DNA from: Glycomyces albidus
GTDB taxonomy: Bacteria > Actinomycetota > Actinomycetes > Mycobacteriales > Micromonosporaceae
Length of the DNA stretch: 64,000 nucleotides
Assembly (NCBI RefSeq): GCF_009451885.1
Contig: NZ_WIAO01000004.1
Location: forward strand, 124,001 to 188,000
Direction of reading: 5' to 3'
The position numbers and the translations under genes were made by a program. Below the pieces are notes generated by a model that ran no database searches, was not told where the DNA came from, and was given only the letters and a program-made list of their open reading frames with translations. This document shows positions 17,169-27,303 of the stretch, in pieces. How positions within the stretch are numbered: the stretch's first letter is position 1; every line of letters begins with the position of its first letter.

Positions 17169-17348
17169 GAGTCCTACCCTCCCGATAAGGTTCTGGAGCC
17201 ATACCAGCTTGTTAAGCGCACGTTATGACGTTTCGAAAGCGAACGCAACTGTTTCCGCGAAAATAGACCCGTTGTGTCGCAGGGAATTTTTATTCGGCCG
17301 CCCGAAATCGACGCTCGCAACCCCGTTGGGAGGGACCCGAACACGCCT

Positions 17349-17375
17349 GGAGCCGGTGGCAGCGCCACCGGCTCC
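17349..17375 (-). terminator. Terminator of leuCD
   Basis: A perfect 12-bp stem (GGAGCCGGTGGC) with loop AGC starts about 35 bp past the leuD stop. The remaining spacer to the hup start (17169-17348) holds the hup promoter. Confidence 0.75.
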
Positions 17376-17409
17376 GTACGTGAGGGCTAAAAGGATCGGC
17401 TGTCCGGGC

Positions 17410-18009
17410 CTAGACCTCCGCGGGGAGAGTCCTAGGCCGCCAAGCGTCCCGGTTCGATTCGAAGGCGGCGATCTTGTCCTCGTCGCGCAGCGTCAGCGCC
17501 ACGTCGTCGAGGCCCTCCATCATGCGCCAGCGGAGGAACTCGTCGAACTCGAACGCCCAGGTGCGGTCCCCCGCACGGACTTCACAGGCCACCAGGTCCA
17601 CGGTGACCTCCGCCTCCGGGGTGGTCTCCGCGAGCCGCCACAGCTCCTCCACGGCCGCCTCGGGCAGCTCCACAGTCAACAGACCGTTCTTGAGCGAGTT
17701 GCCGCGGAAGATGTCCCCATAGCGGGGCGCGATGACGGCCTTGAACCCGTAGTCCTTCAGGGCCCAGACGGCGTGCTCGCGCGAGGAGCCGGTGCCGAAC
17801 TCGGTCCCGGCGACGAGGATCGTCGCGGCCTTGTACTCGTCCTGGTTCAGCAGGAACTTCTCGTCCTCGCGCCACTCGGCGAACAGCGCGTCCTCGAAGC
17901 CGGTCTTGGTGACCCGCTTGAGGTAGACGGCCGGGATGATCTGGTCGGTGTCGACGTTCGAGCGGCGCAGCGGGGCCACGCGCCCGGTGTGGGTCGTGAA
18001 CTTGTCCAT
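17410..18009 (-). CDS. leuD: 3-isopropylmalate dehydratase small subunit
   Basis: LeuD pairs with LeuC to isomerise 2-isopropylmalate to 3-isopropylmalate in leucine synthesis. The swivel-domain motifs [32 protein letters not shown] and [19 protein letters not shown] are intact. The length of 199 residues is normal. It lies 15 nt downstream of leuC in one operon. Confidence 0.97.
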   Translation of the reverse strand: MDKFTTHTGRVAPLRRSNVDTDQIIPAVYLKRVTKTGFEDALFAEWREDEKFLLNQDEYKAATILVAGTEFGTGSSREHAVWALKDYGFKAVIAPRYGDIFRGNSLKNGLLTVELPEAAVEELWRLAETTPEAEVTVDLVACEVRAGDRTWAFEFDEFLRWRMMEGLDDVALTLRDEDKIAAFESNRDAWRPRTLPAEV

Positions 18010-18024
18010 GTCCCTTGCCCTTCC

Positions 18025-19452
18025 TTACAGGTCCGCCGGGCCGGCGAGGCGCCCGGTGACGGCGGTGGCGGCGGCGACGGCCGGGCTGACCAGGTGGGTG
18101 CGCCCGCCCTTGCCTTGGCGGCCCTCGAAGTTGCGGTTCGAGGTCGAGGCGGCCCGCTGGCCCGGCGTCAACTGGTCCGGGTTCATGCCCAGGCACATCG
18201 AGCAGCCCGCGAAGCGCCAGTCGGCGCCGGCCTCGATGAAGACCTTGTCCAGGCCCTCTTCCATGGCCTGCTCGCGGACCTTCGCGGAGCCGGGGACGAC
18301 CATCATGTTGACGCCGTCGGCGACCTTGCGGCCCTTGATGACCTCGGCGGCGGTGCGCAGGTCCTCGATGCGGCCGTTGGTGCACGACCCGAGGAAGACC
18401 ACGTCGACGCCGATCTCGCGCATCGGCGTGCCGGCCTCGAGGCCCATGTACTCCAAGGCGCTCGCGGCGGTGGTGCGCTCGATCGGGTCCTCGAACGCGG
18501 CCGGGTCCGGCACGCGCCCGGAGAGCTCGACGCCCTGGCCGGGGTTGGTGCCCCAGGTGACGAACGGGCTCAGGGAGGCCGCGTCGATCACGATCTCCTT
18601 GTCGAAGACGGCGCCCTCGTCGGTCTTGAGGGTCTTCCAGTACTCGACGGCGGCGTCCCAGTCCTCGCCTTTGGGGGCGTGCGGGCGGCCCTTGACGTAC
18701 GCGAAGGTCTTCTCGTCGGCGGCGATCATGCCGGCCTTCGCGCCCCACTCGATCGACATGTTGCAGATCGTCATCCGGCCCTCCATGGAGAGCTCTTCGA
18801 TGGCCTGCCCGCGGTACTCGACGATGTGGCCCTTGCCGCCGCCGGTGCCCGTGATCGAGATGATCTTGAGGATGAGGTCCTTGGCGGACACGCCCTCGGG
18901 CAGGGAGCCGTTCACGGTGACGGCCATGTACTTCGGCTTCGCCTGCGGCAGCGTCTGGGTGGCGAGGACGTGCTCGACCTCGCTGGTGCCGATGCCGAAC
19001 GCGATCGAGCCGAACGCGCCGTGCGTGGAGGTGTGCGAGTCGCCGCACACCACGGTCATGCCCGGCTGGGTCAGTCCCAGCTGGGGTCCCACGACGTGGA
19101 CGACGCCCTGGTTCGCGTCGCCCAGCGAGTGGATCCGGACGCCGAACTCCTCGCAGTTGGCGCGGAGCGTCTCGATCTGCTTGCGGCTGGTCGGGTCCGC
19201 GATGGTGAAGAGGTTGTCGGTCGGCGTGTTGTGGTCCTCGGTCGCGATCGTGAGATCGGTCCGGCGGACCTTGCGCCCCGCCTGGCGCAGGCCGTCGAAC
19301 GCCTGCGGGCTCGTCACCTCGTGCAGGAGGTGCAGGTCGATGTAGAGCAGGTCCGGCTGCTGGCCGCCGGTGCGGACCACATGGGCGTTCCAGACCTTCT
19401 CTGCGAGGGTCTGCGGTCGTGCGCCCTCAGCTTCGTGTGGTGTACGTGACAT
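18025..19452 (-). CDS. leuC: 3-isopropylmalate dehydratase large subunit
   Basis: LeuC is an aconitase-family protein with a [4Fe-4S] cluster. Cluster ligands are expected in [14 protein letters not shown] and [15 protein letters not shown], both present. [20 protein letters not shown] and [19 protein letters not shown] are family hallmarks. It has 475 residues. Only 52 bp separate its start from the divergent ndgR start, so the regulator probably acts from this gap. Confidence 0.97.
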   Translation of the reverse strand: MSRTPHEAEGARPQTLAEKVWNAHVVRTGGQQPDLLYIDLHLLHEVTSPQAFDGLRQAGRKVRRTDLTIATEDHNTPTDNLFTIADPTSRKQIETLRANCEEFGVRIHSLGDANQGVVHVVGPQLGLTQPGMTVVCGDSHTSTHGAFGSIAFGIGTSEVEHVLATQTLPQAKPKYMAVTVNGSLPEGVSAKDLILKIISITGTGGGKGHIVEYRGQAIEELSMEGRMTICNMSIEWGAKAGMIAADEKTFAYVKGRPHAPKGEDWDAAVEYWKTLKTDEGAVFDKEIVIDAASLSPFVTWGTNPGQGVELSGRVPDPAAFEDPIERTTAASALEYMGLEAGTPMREIGVDVVFLGSCTNGRIEDLRTAAEVIKGRKVADGVNMMVVPGSAKVREQAMEEGLDKVFIEAGADWRFAGCSMCLGMNPDQLTPGQRAASTSNRNFEGRQGKGGRTHLVSPAVAAATAVTGRLAGPADL

Positions 19453-19504
19453 CTCTGTTCCCAGTCGTTGGACTTCTCGAAATATGGGAGGTAATGTTCA
19501 GCTC

Positions 19505-20206
19505 GTGAGAACGAATACTATCAGCGGAGTGGGCGTCCTCGACAAGGCGGTGCTCATCCTCACGGCGTGCACCAACGGCGCCAGCCTGGCTGAACTCGTG
19601 CACGAGACCGGTCTGCCCAGGGCCACGGCCCACCGGCTCGCGCAGGCGCTCGAAGCCCACGAGATGCTCCAGCGCGACCACGAGGGGCGCTGGCGTCCCG
19701 GCCCGAAGCTCGGCGAGCTCGCCGGGTCCACGGCCGACGTCCTGCTCAGCGCGGCCGAGCCGGTCCTCAACCTGCTGCGGGACCAGACCGGCGAGTCGAC
19801 CCAGCTCTACCGCAGGAGGGCCGACGAGCGGGTGTGCGTCGCCGCGGCCGAGCGCGCCTCCGGGCTGCGCGACACCGTCCCGGTCGGCGCCGCCCTGCCG
19901 ATGACCGCCGGCTCCGGCGCCCAGGTGCTCCTCGCCTGGGAGCCGCCCGAAGGCATCCTCCCCCTGCTCCCCAAGTGCCGGTTCTCCTCCAAGACCCTCG
20001 CCGAGGTCCGCCGCCGCGGCTTCGCGCAGTCGGTCGCCGAGCGCGAACCCGGCGTCGTCTCGGTCTCGGCCCCCGTCCGCGACAAGACCGGCCGGGTCGT
20101 CGCCGCCATCTCGGTGTCCGGCCCGATAGAGCGCCTCGGACGCCGCCCCGGCGACCGCCTCGGCATGGCCGTCATCCGCGCCGGCCAGAAGCTCTCCGGA
20201 CTCTGA
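19505..20206 (+). CDS. ndgR: IclR-family regulator (NdgR type)
   Basis: NdgR/AreB-type regulators control leucine and other amino-acid genes from a position divergent to leuCD. The winged HTH opens with SGVGVLDKAVLILTACTNGA and contains LVHETGLPRATAHRLAQALE. The IclR effector domain follows from about residue 75 (RRRADERVCVAAAERASG, VPVGAALPMTAGSGAQVLLA and VSVSAPVRDKTGRVVAAISV). The start chosen is GTG 19505 with GGGAGG about 13 nt upstream. An ATG at 19484 in frame is possible. The product is 233 residues. Confidence 0.9.
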   Translation: MRTNTISGVGVLDKAVLILTACTNGASLAELVHETGLPRATAHRLAQALEAHEMLQRDHEGRWRPGPKLGELAGSTADVLLSAAEPVLNLLRDQTGESTQLYRRRADERVCVAAAERASGLRDTVPVGAALPMTAGSGAQVLLAWEPPEGILPLLPKCRFSSKTLAEVRRRGFAQSVAEREPGVVSVSAPVRDKTGRVVAAISVSGPIERLGRRPGDRLGMAVIRAGQKLSGL

Positions 20207-20223
20207 CCCGCTGAACCGACGAC

Positions 20224-20248
20224 CGGTCCGGCAGACGCTGCCGGACCG
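20224..20248 (+). terminator. Terminator of ndgR
   Basis: A perfect 11-bp stem (CGGTCCGGCAG) with loop ACG starts 17 bp after the ndgR stop and is followed by TCGTTCGT. Confidence 0.75.
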
Positions 20249-20321
20249 TCGTTCGTGAGACCTGACCCACTGGGCCGCGACGGCATCCGGCGACGCTCGT
20301 TTCACCTGCCGTGAGCGTGCT

Positions 20322-20344
20322 AAATTATAGTCAGACTGGTCAGA
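20322..20344 (+). promoter_or_regulatory. Toxin-antitoxin promoter and operator region
   Basis: An AT-rich patch AAATTATAGT (a TATAGT -10 candidate at 20326-20331) is followed by two copies of GTCAGA (20330-20335 and 20339-20344). It lies just upstream of the antitoxin gene, where such operons usually bind their own antitoxin. Confidence 0.45.
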
Positions 20345-20366
20345 ATTCCTCCTTGAAGGGCGAACG

Positions 20367-20624
20367 ATGCATTGGCAGGTCCAGGACGCCAAGAAGCGCT
20401 TCAGTGAACTGGTCCGAGCGACCAAGACGCAAGGCGCGCAGTTCATCACGCGCCACGGGCGCGAAGAGGCGGTGATCCTCAGCGTCGAGGACTACCGCAG
20501 GCTCGCCGGAGCCCCCTCCTTCAAGACGCTGCTGCGGGAACCGCCGTACATCGACGACTTCCCCGACACCTCGGACCTCCGCGCGGAACTGCCCCGCGAG
20601 CGCGATCTGGGGCTCGACCTGTGA
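20367..20624 (+). CDS. Phd/YefM-type antitoxin
   Basis: The 85-residue protein begins MHWQVQDAKKRFSELVRATK and contains QFITRHGREEAVILSVEDYR, the Phd/YefM DNA-binding fold. A flexible acidic C-terminus (LREPPYIDDFPDTSDLR) would wrap the toxin. It overlaps the toxin gene by GTGA, as in FitAB-like modules. It is predicted to neutralise the PIN toxin and repress the operon. Confidence 0.9.
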   Translation: MHWQVQDAKKRFSELVRATKTQGAQFITRHGREEAVILSVEDYRRLAGAPSFKTLLREPPYIDDFPDTSDLRAELPRERDLGLDL

Positions 20625-21028
20625 AGTACCTGCTCGACACCAACGTGCTGAGCGAACTGCGCCGGACACGGCCGAACCGGGGCGTCGAGCGCTGGTACGA
20701 GGCCGCCGCCGACGCCGACATGCACTTGAGCGTGATGACCATCGGCGAGTTCCGGAAAGGGCTGGCGCGTCTGCGCCGCAAGGACCCCGAACGGGCCGCC
20801 GCGCTCGCACTCTGGCTCGACCACGTCCTCGTGCCGTACGAGTCGCGGGTCCTGCCGATCACCCCCGAGATCGCGAACGTCTGGGGCGAACTGAACGACC
20901 CCGAACCGATCCCGGTCATCGACGCCTACATCGCGGCCACCGCCATCGTCCACGACATGGTCCTGGTGACCCGCAACGTCAAGGACTTCCAGCGGACCGG
21001 GGCCCGGCTGCTGAACCCCTTCGACTGA
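20621..21028 (+). CDS. PIN-domain ribonuclease toxin (VapC/FitB type)
   Basis: The 135-residue protein has PIN acidic motifs: MKYLLDTNVLSELRR (Asp6), the VMTIGEFRKGL Glu and IPVIDAYIAATA Asp, followed by LVTRNVKDFQRTG. These form the Mg-dependent RNase site that typically cuts tRNA or rRNA. The sequence looks intact and active. The GTG start overlaps the antitoxin stop. RNA target unknown. Confidence 0.92.
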   Translation: MKYLLDTNVLSELRRTRPNRGVERWYEAAADADMHLSVMTIGEFRKGLARLRRKDPERAAALALWLDHVLVPYESRVLPITPEIANVWGELNDPEPIPVIDAYIAATAIVHDMVLVTRNVKDFQRTGARLLNPFD

Positions 21029-21053
21029 ACCCCGGCCCGCCCGGCCGGTCCGG

Positions 21054-21833
21054 TCAGAGCGCTTCGACCACGGCCTCGGCGCGGGCGATGTGCTTCGCGT
21101 GGCGGCGGCGTTCGTCCTCCAGGAGCGGCGAGTCGGGGGCGTGCTCCTCGAGGTAGCGGATCGCGACGATGTCGTCCTGGCACTTCCCGAACCGGTTTTG
21201 GAGCTTCTTGGCCTCCGCGGCGACCGCTTCGGCGACCGAGCCGAGCCCGGTGGCGGCCTCGGCGGTGTAGCGGGCCCGCTTGGCGGCGTTGCGGGCCGCG
21301 TGGCGCGCCGCGTCCGGATCGCCGGCGTCCTTGACCGCCGTCAGCGCCCGCAGCATGTCGACCCGCGCCCCCTCGACGATCGGGCCGAGCACCTCGACCG
21401 CCGGCCGCGCCGCGGCCGGCGTGAACTCCGGGTACGCGACCAGGTTCCCTGCGGCGTCGAGCAGTTTCAGGGACCGCTCACGCGCGAGAGCCTCGATCAG
21501 CGGGACGTACGCGAGCCGCTCCTGCTCGGCCAGCGCCGCGAACCAGTCCGGGCGCTCGTCCCCCAGCCGCTTCGCGAACCGCATCCGCAGCACCTCGAGA
21601 TCGCGGACCCGCCCGAGCTCGTCGGCGAGCCACCGCAGGCGCCGGCGCTTGAGCGGCACCTCCGCGTACAGGCTCCCGTACGTCGACAGGAGCGACCGCA
21701 GCCGCCTGGTGGCGACGCGCATCCGGTGCACCGCGTCCTCCTCGCGCCGCATCACCGGCTCCCGGTACTCCTGCAGCGCTGCCACTTGCACCGCGAGGTA
21801 CGCGTGCACTCCCGCTCCGGCGATCTCACTCAT
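21054..21833 (-). CDS. CHAD-domain protein
   Basis: CHAD domains are histidine-rich helical bundles known to bind inorganic polyphosphate. The 259-residue protein is a stand-alone CHAD with an early RREEDAVHRMRVATRRLRSLL motif, LRWLADELGRVRDLEVLRMR, KRARYTAEA and KKLQNRFGKCQDDIVAIRYL. The start is ATG 21833 after GAGAGGACCCC. It has no associated CYTH or polyphosphate kinase gene here. It is convergent with the toxin gene. Confidence 0.88.
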   Translation of the reverse strand: MSEIAGAGVHAYLAVQVAALQEYREPVMRREEDAVHRMRVATRRLRSLLSTYGSLYAEVPLKRRRLRWLADELGRVRDLEVLRMRFAKRLGDERPDWFAALAEQERLAYVPLIEALARERSLKLLDAAGNLVAYPEFTPAAARPAVEVLGPIVEGARVDMLRALTAVKDAGDPDAARHAARNAAKRARYTAEAATGLGSVAEAVAAEAKKLQNRFGKCQDDIVAIRYLEEHAPDSPLLEDERRRHAKHIARAEAVVEAL

Positions 21834-21897
21834 GGGGTCCTCTCCAGTTCGCAACGGCCCCAATTACAGCACCGAATGGACGCGACTCCAAGGCGCG

Positions 21898-22026
21898 CTA
21901 TGCGAGTAGTTCCCGGACAGAAAATTCGGCCTTCGGGCTGAGCAGATGCGGAGGGTAGAACTCCGCGACGCTGTCGAGGGCCTCGTCGACTGAAGCGAAC
22001 CCCGCGAGGAGGTAGAGCTGCTGCGC
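21898..22026 (-). pseudogene. In-frame 42-codon ORF after the hutH stop, no start codon
   Basis: Directly after the hutH TAG the same frame stays open for 42 codons to a second TAG at 21898. It reads AQQLYLLAGFASVDEALDSV, then AEFYPPHLLSPKAEFSVREL and a final LA. The composition is protein-like, with a hydrophobic/acidic helix pattern and high GC3 in its first two-thirds, but there is no ATG, GTG or TTG. It may be the tail of a lost gene, or a read-through extension of hutH. I recognise no family. Confidence 0.4.
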
Positions 22027-23565
22027 CTACCTCAGCGGGCCGACCGCGGCTTCGATCTCCGCGCGGAGGTTCGGTCCCTCGACGAGGTGCTTGACCTGTT
22101 CGATGACCGGAGCGATGAACTGGTCGGGGCCCGGTTTTCCGGCGATCGGGGCCACCGCTGCGATCGCGGCCCGGGCCGCCGGGCTCGGGATCAGCGGTTG
22201 GCGCAGTTGCAGTCCTTGGACGCCGGCGAGGAGTTCGACCGCCAGGAGCGTGCCGAGGTTGTCGATGATCGTCCGCAGCTTGCAGCCCGCGGCCCAGCCC
22301 ATCGAGACGTGGTCCTCCTGCATGCCGGAGGTCGGCACCGAGTCGACCGACGCCGACGACGCCAGGCGCCGGTTCTCGGCGACGATGCCCGCGGCCGTGT
22401 ACTGGGCGATCATCAGTCCCGAGTTGACGCCCGGGTCGGGGCTGAGGAACGCCGGCAGACCGCGAGAGCGGGTGACGTCGAGGAGGCGGTCAACCCGGCG
22501 TTCAGAGATCGAGCCGACGTCCGCGGCGGCGATGCCGAGGAAGTCGGCCGCGTACCCGAGCGGCGCGCCGTGGAAGTTCCCCGTGGACTCGACGCGGCCG
22601 TCCGGCAGCACGACCGGGTTGTCGACCACCGACAGCAGCTCCCTGGCGGCCACGGTCGCCGCGTAGTCGAGGACGTCGCGGGCGGCCCCGGCGACCTGCG
22701 GGGCGCAGCGCATCGAATAGGCGTCCTGGACGGCGTGGGCGAGGTCGTTGCGGTGGGAGTCCATGACTTCCGAGTCCTGGAGCAGCAGGTGGATGTTCGC
22801 GGCGCTCCGCGCCTGGCCCGGCTGCGGGCGGATCTCGTGGAGCTCGGGCTGGAACGGCCGGTCCGAGCCGAGCATCGCCTCGTTCGACAGCGCCGCGCAC
22901 ACGTCGGCCATCGTCAGGAGGTGCCGCAGGTCGGCGACGGCGAGCAGGAGCATCCCGAGCATCCCGTCGGTGCCGTTGATGAGCGCCAGACCCTCCTTGG
23001 AGGCGAGCGTGATCGGCGCCAGGCCCGCGGCGTCGAGGACCGGGCCCGCCTCCGCGCGGGTCCCGTCCCCGGCCAGCACCCAGCCTTCGCCGAGGAGCAC
23101 CATCGCGCAGTGCGCCAGCGGAGCCAGGTCGCCCGAGGCGCCGAGCGAGCCGTGGCGGGGCACCCACGGGGTGATGTCGGCGTTCAGGAGCGCCGCGAGC
23201 GCGTCGGCGACTTCGGGGCGGACCCCGGAGCGGCCCATGGCGAGCGATCGCAGGCGCAGCAGCATCATCGCGCGCACCACTTCGACGGGCATCGGGTCGC
23301 CGACGCCCGCGGCGTGCGAGCGGATCAGCGCGTGCTGGAGTTCGGCGCGGCGCTCGGCGGCGACGAACGTGTTGGCAAGCGCGCCGAACCCGGTCGAGAC
23401 CCCGTAGACGGGGCGGCCTTCGCGTTCGATCGCGTCGACGATCGCGCGGCTGCGGGCCATCGCCTCGCGGGCCTCGGCGTCGATGACGACGCGGGCGCGT
23501 CCGCGCGCGACCGCGAGGACCTCCTCGGGCGACACGGGGACCGGCTTGATGTGGACGGTGGACAT
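22027..23565 (-). CDS. hutH: Histidine ammonia-lyase
   Basis: HutH deaminates L-histidine to urocanate. The active-site MIO cofactor forms from Ala143-Ser144-Gly145 in GSLGASGDLAPLAH. YGVSTGFGALANTF, LINGTDGMLGM, QDAYSMRCAPQV and SMGWAAGCKLRTIIDNL are also present. The length of 512 residues is normal. It is the last gene of the hut operon, 14 nt after hutI. Confidence 0.96.
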   Translation of the reverse strand: MSTVHIKPVPVSPEEVLAVARGRARVVIDAEAREAMARSRAIVDAIEREGRPVYGVSTGFGALANTFVAAERRAELQHALIRSHAAGVGDPMPVEVVRAMMLLRLRSLAMGRSGVRPEVADALAALLNADITPWVPRHGSLGASGDLAPLAHCAMVLLGEGWVLAGDGTRAEAGPVLDAAGLAPITLASKEGLALINGTDGMLGMLLLAVADLRHLLTMADVCAALSNEAMLGSDRPFQPELHEIRPQPGQARSAANIHLLLQDSEVMDSHRNDLAHAVQDAYSMRCAPQVAGAARDVLDYAATVAARELLSVVDNPVVLPDGRVESTGNFHGAPLGYAADFLGIAAADVGSISERRVDRLLDVTRSRGLPAFLSPDPGVNSGLMIAQYTAAGIVAENRRLASSASVDSVPTSGMQEDHVSMGWAAGCKLRTIIDNLGTLLAVELLAGVQGLQLRQPLIPSPAARAAIAAVAPIAGKPGPDQFIAPVIEQVKHLVEGPNLRAEIEAAVGPLR

Positions 23566-23579
23566 CGGTGCTCCTCAAT

Positions 23580-24752
23580 TCACGGGGTCGCCGCGTGTAC
23601 GACGGCGCCGCCGCGGAAGACGGTCTCGATCAAGGGCGTCCCGGGCCGGTAGGCCAGGTGGACGAATGAGGGCGCGTCGAGCACGGCCAGGTCGGCGCGG
23701 GCGCCGACGGTGATCCGTCCGATATCGCGGCGGCGCAGCGCGTCGGCGCCGGCCGCGGTGGCGGCTTCGAGCGCTTCGGCCGGGGTCAGGTGCATCTCGC
23801 GGACGGCCAGCGCGATGCAGAACGCCATGCTGCTCGTATAGGAGGAGCCGGGGTTGCAGTCGGTCGCGAGTGCGACGCGCACGCCCGCGTCGAGGAGTCG
23901 GCGCGCGTCCGGGTACGGCGAGCGGGTCGAGAACTCGGCGCCGGGCAGGAGCGTGGCGACGGTGCTCGAGTTCGCGAGCGCGTCGATGTCGGCGTCGGTG
24001 AGGTGGGTGCAGTGGTCGGCGGAGGCGGCGCCGAGTTCGACGGCGAGCCGGACGCCGGGCCCGGCGGTGAGCTGGTTGGCGTGGACGCGCAGGCCGAGGC
24101 CGGCGTTCGCGCTCGCGGTGAGGACCGCGCGGGCCTGGTCGGCGTCGAAGGCGCCGCGTTCGCAGAAGACGTCGGCCCATTTCGCGTAGGGCGCGCAGGC
24201 GTCGAGCATCGGGCCGGCGGCGAGCGCGGTGTACTCGTCGGCGTCCATCACGGTGCCGTCGGCGCCGGCGGGGACGGTGTGCGCGCCGAGGTAGGTGGTC
24301 TCGCGGGTGAACTCGCGGGCGATGCGCAGCGAGCGGGCCTCGTCCTCGACGGTGAGGCCGTACCCGGATTTGATCTCGACCGTGGTGGTGCCTTGGCGGA
24401 GCATCTCGGCGGTGAGGCGGGCGCAGTTCTGGCGCAGGCGCTCGTCGTCGGCGCGGCGGGTGGCGGTGACGGTGGTGCGGATGCCGCCGCCGTCGTAGGG
24501 TTCGCCGCTCATGCGGGCGTCGAACTCGCCGGCGCGGTCGCCGTCGAAGACGAGGTGGGCGTGGCTGTCGACGAATCCGGGGATGACGGCCTTGTAGCCG
24601 AGGTCGAGGTAGTCGTCGGCCGCGGGCCGGTTGAGCCGGTGGCCGATCCAGGCGATGCGGCCGTCTTCGACGACGAGCGCGGCGTCGTAGTGGACGGAGC
24701 CGTCCTCGTCGGCGGTGAACAGCTCGCCGATGCAGTCGATGAGCAGGCTCAT
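23580..24752 (-). CDS. hutI: Imidazolonepropionase
   Basis: HutI opens imidazolone-5-propionate to N-formimino-L-glutamate. The amidohydrolase has the metal motif [40 protein letters not shown] and [15 protein letters not shown]. The start ATG 24752 gives [13 protein letters not shown] and 390 residues. The ATG overlaps the hutF stop (ATGA). The much longer open frame upstream is a shadow of hutF. Confidence 0.95.
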   Translation of the reverse strand: MSLLIDCIGELFTADEDGSVHYDAALVVEDGRIAWIGHRLNRPAADDYLDLGYKAVIPGFVDSHAHLVFDGDRAGEFDARMSGEPYDGGGIRTTVTATRRADDERLRQNCARLTAEMLRQGTTTVEIKSGYGLTVEDEARSLRIAREFTRETTYLGAHTVPAGADGTVMDADEYTALAAGPMLDACAPYAKWADVFCERGAFDADQARAVLTASANAGLGLRVHANQLTAGPGVRLAVELGAASADHCTHLTDADIDALANSSTVATLLPGAEFSTRSPYPDARRLLDAGVRVALATDCNPGSSYTSSMAFCIALAVREMHLTPAEALEAATAAGADALRRRDIGRITVGARADLAVLDAPSFVHLAYRPGTPLIETVFRGGAVVHAATP

Positions 24753-26059
24753 TGCCACAGGTCTCCGATCGCTTCGCGCAGTTCGGCTCCGGCGTCGATG
24801 TACCGGTGGCGTCCTTCGTGGACGATGTGGCGGCCGTCGGCGACGACGTCGGTGATGTCGGCCGCGGTGGCGGCGTAGACGATCCCGTCGGGGCGGGCCC
24901 CGGCGGTGCGCGGGGTGTCGAGGCTGAGGGCGACGAGGTCGGCGCGGGCGCCGGGGGCGATGCGGCCGGCGTCGTTCCAGCCGAGGGTGTCGTGGCCGCC
25001 GGCCATGTCGAGGAGCGCGTCGGCGGTGAAGCGGCCGCGCTCCCCGCTGGCGAGGCGCTCGTGCATCTCGACGGCGCGGGCCTCCTCGAACATGTCGACG
25101 ACGGCGTTCGAGTCGGTGCCGAGGGTGAGGCGCACTCCGGCGTCGGCGAGGGCGCGGGCGGGGCCGATGCCGTCGGCGAGGTCGCGTTCGGTGGTGGGGC
25201 AGAAGGCCGCGGTGGTGCCGGAGCGGGCGAGGAGTCGGACGTCGTGCTCGGTGAGGTGGGTCGCGTGGACGGCGGTGAGGTCGGATCCGAGGAGCCCGCA
25301 CCGTTCGAGCAGTTCGGTCGGTGTGCAGCCGTGGGCGGCGCGGCAGGCGTCGTTCTCGGCGCGCTGCTCGGAGAGGTGCACGTGGACGGGCCGGCCTTCG
25401 GTGGAGCACGCGAACGCGGTGATGGCGTCGTCGGGGACGGCGCGCACGGAGTGGACCGCGCCGCCGATGCGGGCGTGCGGTCGGGGTTCGAGCCGTTCGA
25501 CGCGGTCGAGCCAGCCTTCGAGGCCGTTGTCGCCGAAGCGCTCCTGCGCCGGTTCGAGGGGTTTGCCGAACCCGGAGGAGAGGTAGAGCGCGTCGAGGAG
25601 GGTGATGCGGACGCCGGCGTCGGCGGCGGCCTGGATCAGGGCCTCCCCCATGGCGTTCGGGTTCGCGTAGGGGCGGCCGCCGGGCCGGTGGTGGAGGTAG
25701 TGGAACTCGCCGACGCAGGTGATGCCGGCGAGGGCCATCTCGGCGTAGACGGCGCGGGCGAGCCGGTGGTAGGAGTCGGGGTCGAGGCGGTCGGCGAGGG
25801 CGTACATGCCGTTCCGCCAGTCCCAGAAGGTGCCCTGCCAGAAGGTCCCCCGCCGGTCGTGGGTGCGCCCGCGCAGGGCGCGGTGGAACGCGTGGGAGTG
25901 GGTGTTCGCGAACCCGGGCAGGACGAGGCCGCCGAGGATCTCCCCGCGGGGCGGGGCCCCGGGGGTGACGGCGGTGATGCGGCCGTCGGCGACGTCGATC
26001 GCGACCGCGTCCGCGATGCCGTCGGGGAGGCGGGCGTGCCGGGCCCAGTAGGTCAGCAC
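24749..26059 (-). CDS. hutF: Formimidoylglutamate deiminase
   Basis: HutF hydrolyses N-formimino-L-glutamate to N-formyl-L-glutamate plus ammonia. The amidohydrolase motifs are [63 protein letters not shown] and [16 protein letters not shown]. The start is GTG at 26059 ([14 protein letters not shown]), overlapping the upstream amidase gene by 7 nt, and the product is 436 residues. Its presence commits this organism to the five-step His route via formylglutamate. Confidence 0.94.
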   Translation of the reverse strand: MLTYWARHARLPDGIADAVAIDVADGRITAVTPGAPPRGEILGGLVLPGFANTHSHAFHRALRGRTHDRRGTFWQGTFWDWRNGMYALADRLDPDSYHRLARAVYAEMALAGITCVGEFHYLHHRPGGRPYANPNAMGEALIQAAADAGVRITLLDALYLSSGFGKPLEPAQERFGDNGLEGWLDRVERLEPRPHARIGGAVHSVRAVPDDAITAFACSTEGRPVHVHLSEQRAENDACRAAHGCTPTELLERCGLLGSDLTAVHATHLTEHDVRLLARSGTTAAFCPTTERDLADGIGPARALADAGVRLTLGTDSNAVVDMFEEARAVEMHERLASGERGRFTADALLDMAGGHDTLGWNDAGRIAPGARADLVALSLDTPRTAGARPDGIVYAATAADITDVVADGRHIVHEGRHRYIDAGAELREAIGDLWQ

Positions 26060-27303
26060 GCGAGGTCCCGCAGGACGGCGGCGAGGGCGTCGACGCCGGC
26101 GGCGCAGTCCTCGTCGCTCGCGTGTTCGCCGGGGGCGTGGGAGACGCCGGTGGGGTTGCGCACGAAGAGCATCGCGGTCGGGACGTGCGCGGCGAGGACG
26201 CCCGCGTCGTGCCCGGCCCCGGTCGGCAGGACCGGGGCGCCGCCGAGGAGCGCGGCGATGCGGTCGCGCAGCTCCAGGTCGAATTCGACGACGGGCGTCT
26301 CGGATTCGCGCGAGATCCGCACGTGCGTCCCGTCCCGCGCCGCCCGTTCGTGCACTTTGGACTTGAAGCCGGAGAGGATCTCGCCGAGCACCCCCTCGTC
26401 GGGCGCCCTCGCGTCGAGCCAGGCGGTCACCTGCGAGGCGATCGCGTTGGTGGCGTTGGGGACCGCTTCGACGCGGCCGATGGTGGCGAGTCCGCCGGCG
26501 AGTCGGGCCTCCTTGCGGGCGGCGAGGACCGCGAACGCGAAGGTGAGCATCGGGTCGTGCCGGTCGGGCAGGCGCGTGGTCCCGGCGTGGTCGCCGGCGC
26601 CGGTGACGACGACGCGCCAGCGCCCGTGCGGCCAGATGGCGCTCGCGACGCCGACGGCCGCGTCCCCTTCGCCGTCGAGCGCGCGGCCCTGCTCCACGTG
26701 GAGTTCGACGAACGCGCCGATGCGCTGGAGCCGTTCGGGGTCGGGTCCGAGCGCGTCGGGGTCGGCGCCGGCGGCGCGCATCGCGTCGGCGAGCGTCGTG
26801 CCGTCCCGGTCGGTGAGGCCGCGGGCGCGGTCGGCGTCGACGGCCCCGGTCATGAGCCGCGAACCCAGGCACGGGATGCCGAAGCGCCCGCCCTCCTCTT
26901 CGGTGAACGCCGCGATCGCGATGGGGCGCTTCAGGGTCGCTCCGGTGGCGCGCAGGTCGCGGCGCAGTTCGTCGACGGCGAGGAACGCCGAGACGATCCC
27001 GAGGGGGCCGTCGTAGGCGCCGCCGTGCGGGACGGAGTCGAAGTGGCTGCCGGTGAGGACGGCGCCGTGCCGGCGCGGCGCGGCCGGGTCGACGACCTGC
27101 TCCGGTTCGGGGTCCCACCAGGCGAAGCGGTTGCCGTTGCGGTCGGTCTCGACGCGCATGCCGCGCTCGGCGGCCTGCGCGTCGAACCAGGCGCGGAGCG
27201 CGAGATCGGCGTCGCTCCACGAGAACCGCACGTATCCGCCGGTGTCGGCCCTGCCGATCGGGTCGATCTCGTCCCAGAGGCGCCGGAACCCCGTGGCGTC
27301 CAT
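26053..27303 (-). CDS. M20-family amidase (hydantoinase/carbamoylase type) in the hut operon
   Basis: The 416-residue protein belongs to the allantoate amidohydrolase/N-carbamoyl amino acid hydrolase group. Metal-site motifs are [51 protein letters not shown] and [12 protein letters not shown]. The annotated name of close relatives is often allantoate amidohydrolase, but here it sits between hutU and hutF with 1-nt and 7-nt overlaps. N-formylglutamate deformylase (hutG) is missing, so I infer that this enzyme cleaves N-formylglutamate to glutamate and formate. That role is inference from context. Confidence 0.9.
   Translation of the reverse strand: MDATGFRRLWDEIDPIGRADTGGYVRFSWSDADLALRAWFDAQAAERGMRVETDRNGNRFAWWDPEPEQVVDPAAPRRHGAVLTGSHFDSVPHGGAYDGPLGIVSAFLAVDELRRDLRATGATLKRPIAIAAFTEEEGGRFGIPCLGSRLMTGAVDADRARGLTDRDGTTLADAMRAAGADPDALGPDPERLQRIGAFVELHVEQGRALDGEGDAAVGVASAIWPHGRWRVVVTGAGDHAGTTRLPDRHDPMLTFAFAVLAARKEARLAGGLATIGRVEAVPNATNAIASQVTAWLDARAPDEGVLGEILSGFKSKVHERAARDGTHVRISRESETPVVEFDLELRDRIAALLGGAPVLPTGAGHDAGVLAAHVPTAMLFVRNPTGVSHAPGEHASDEDCAAGVDALAAVLRDLAC

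Noticed and set aside
24752-27016. 754-residue plus-strand frame opposite hutF and the amidase
   Set aside because: It is a GC-rich shadow of two well-supported genes and has no homology-like motifs.
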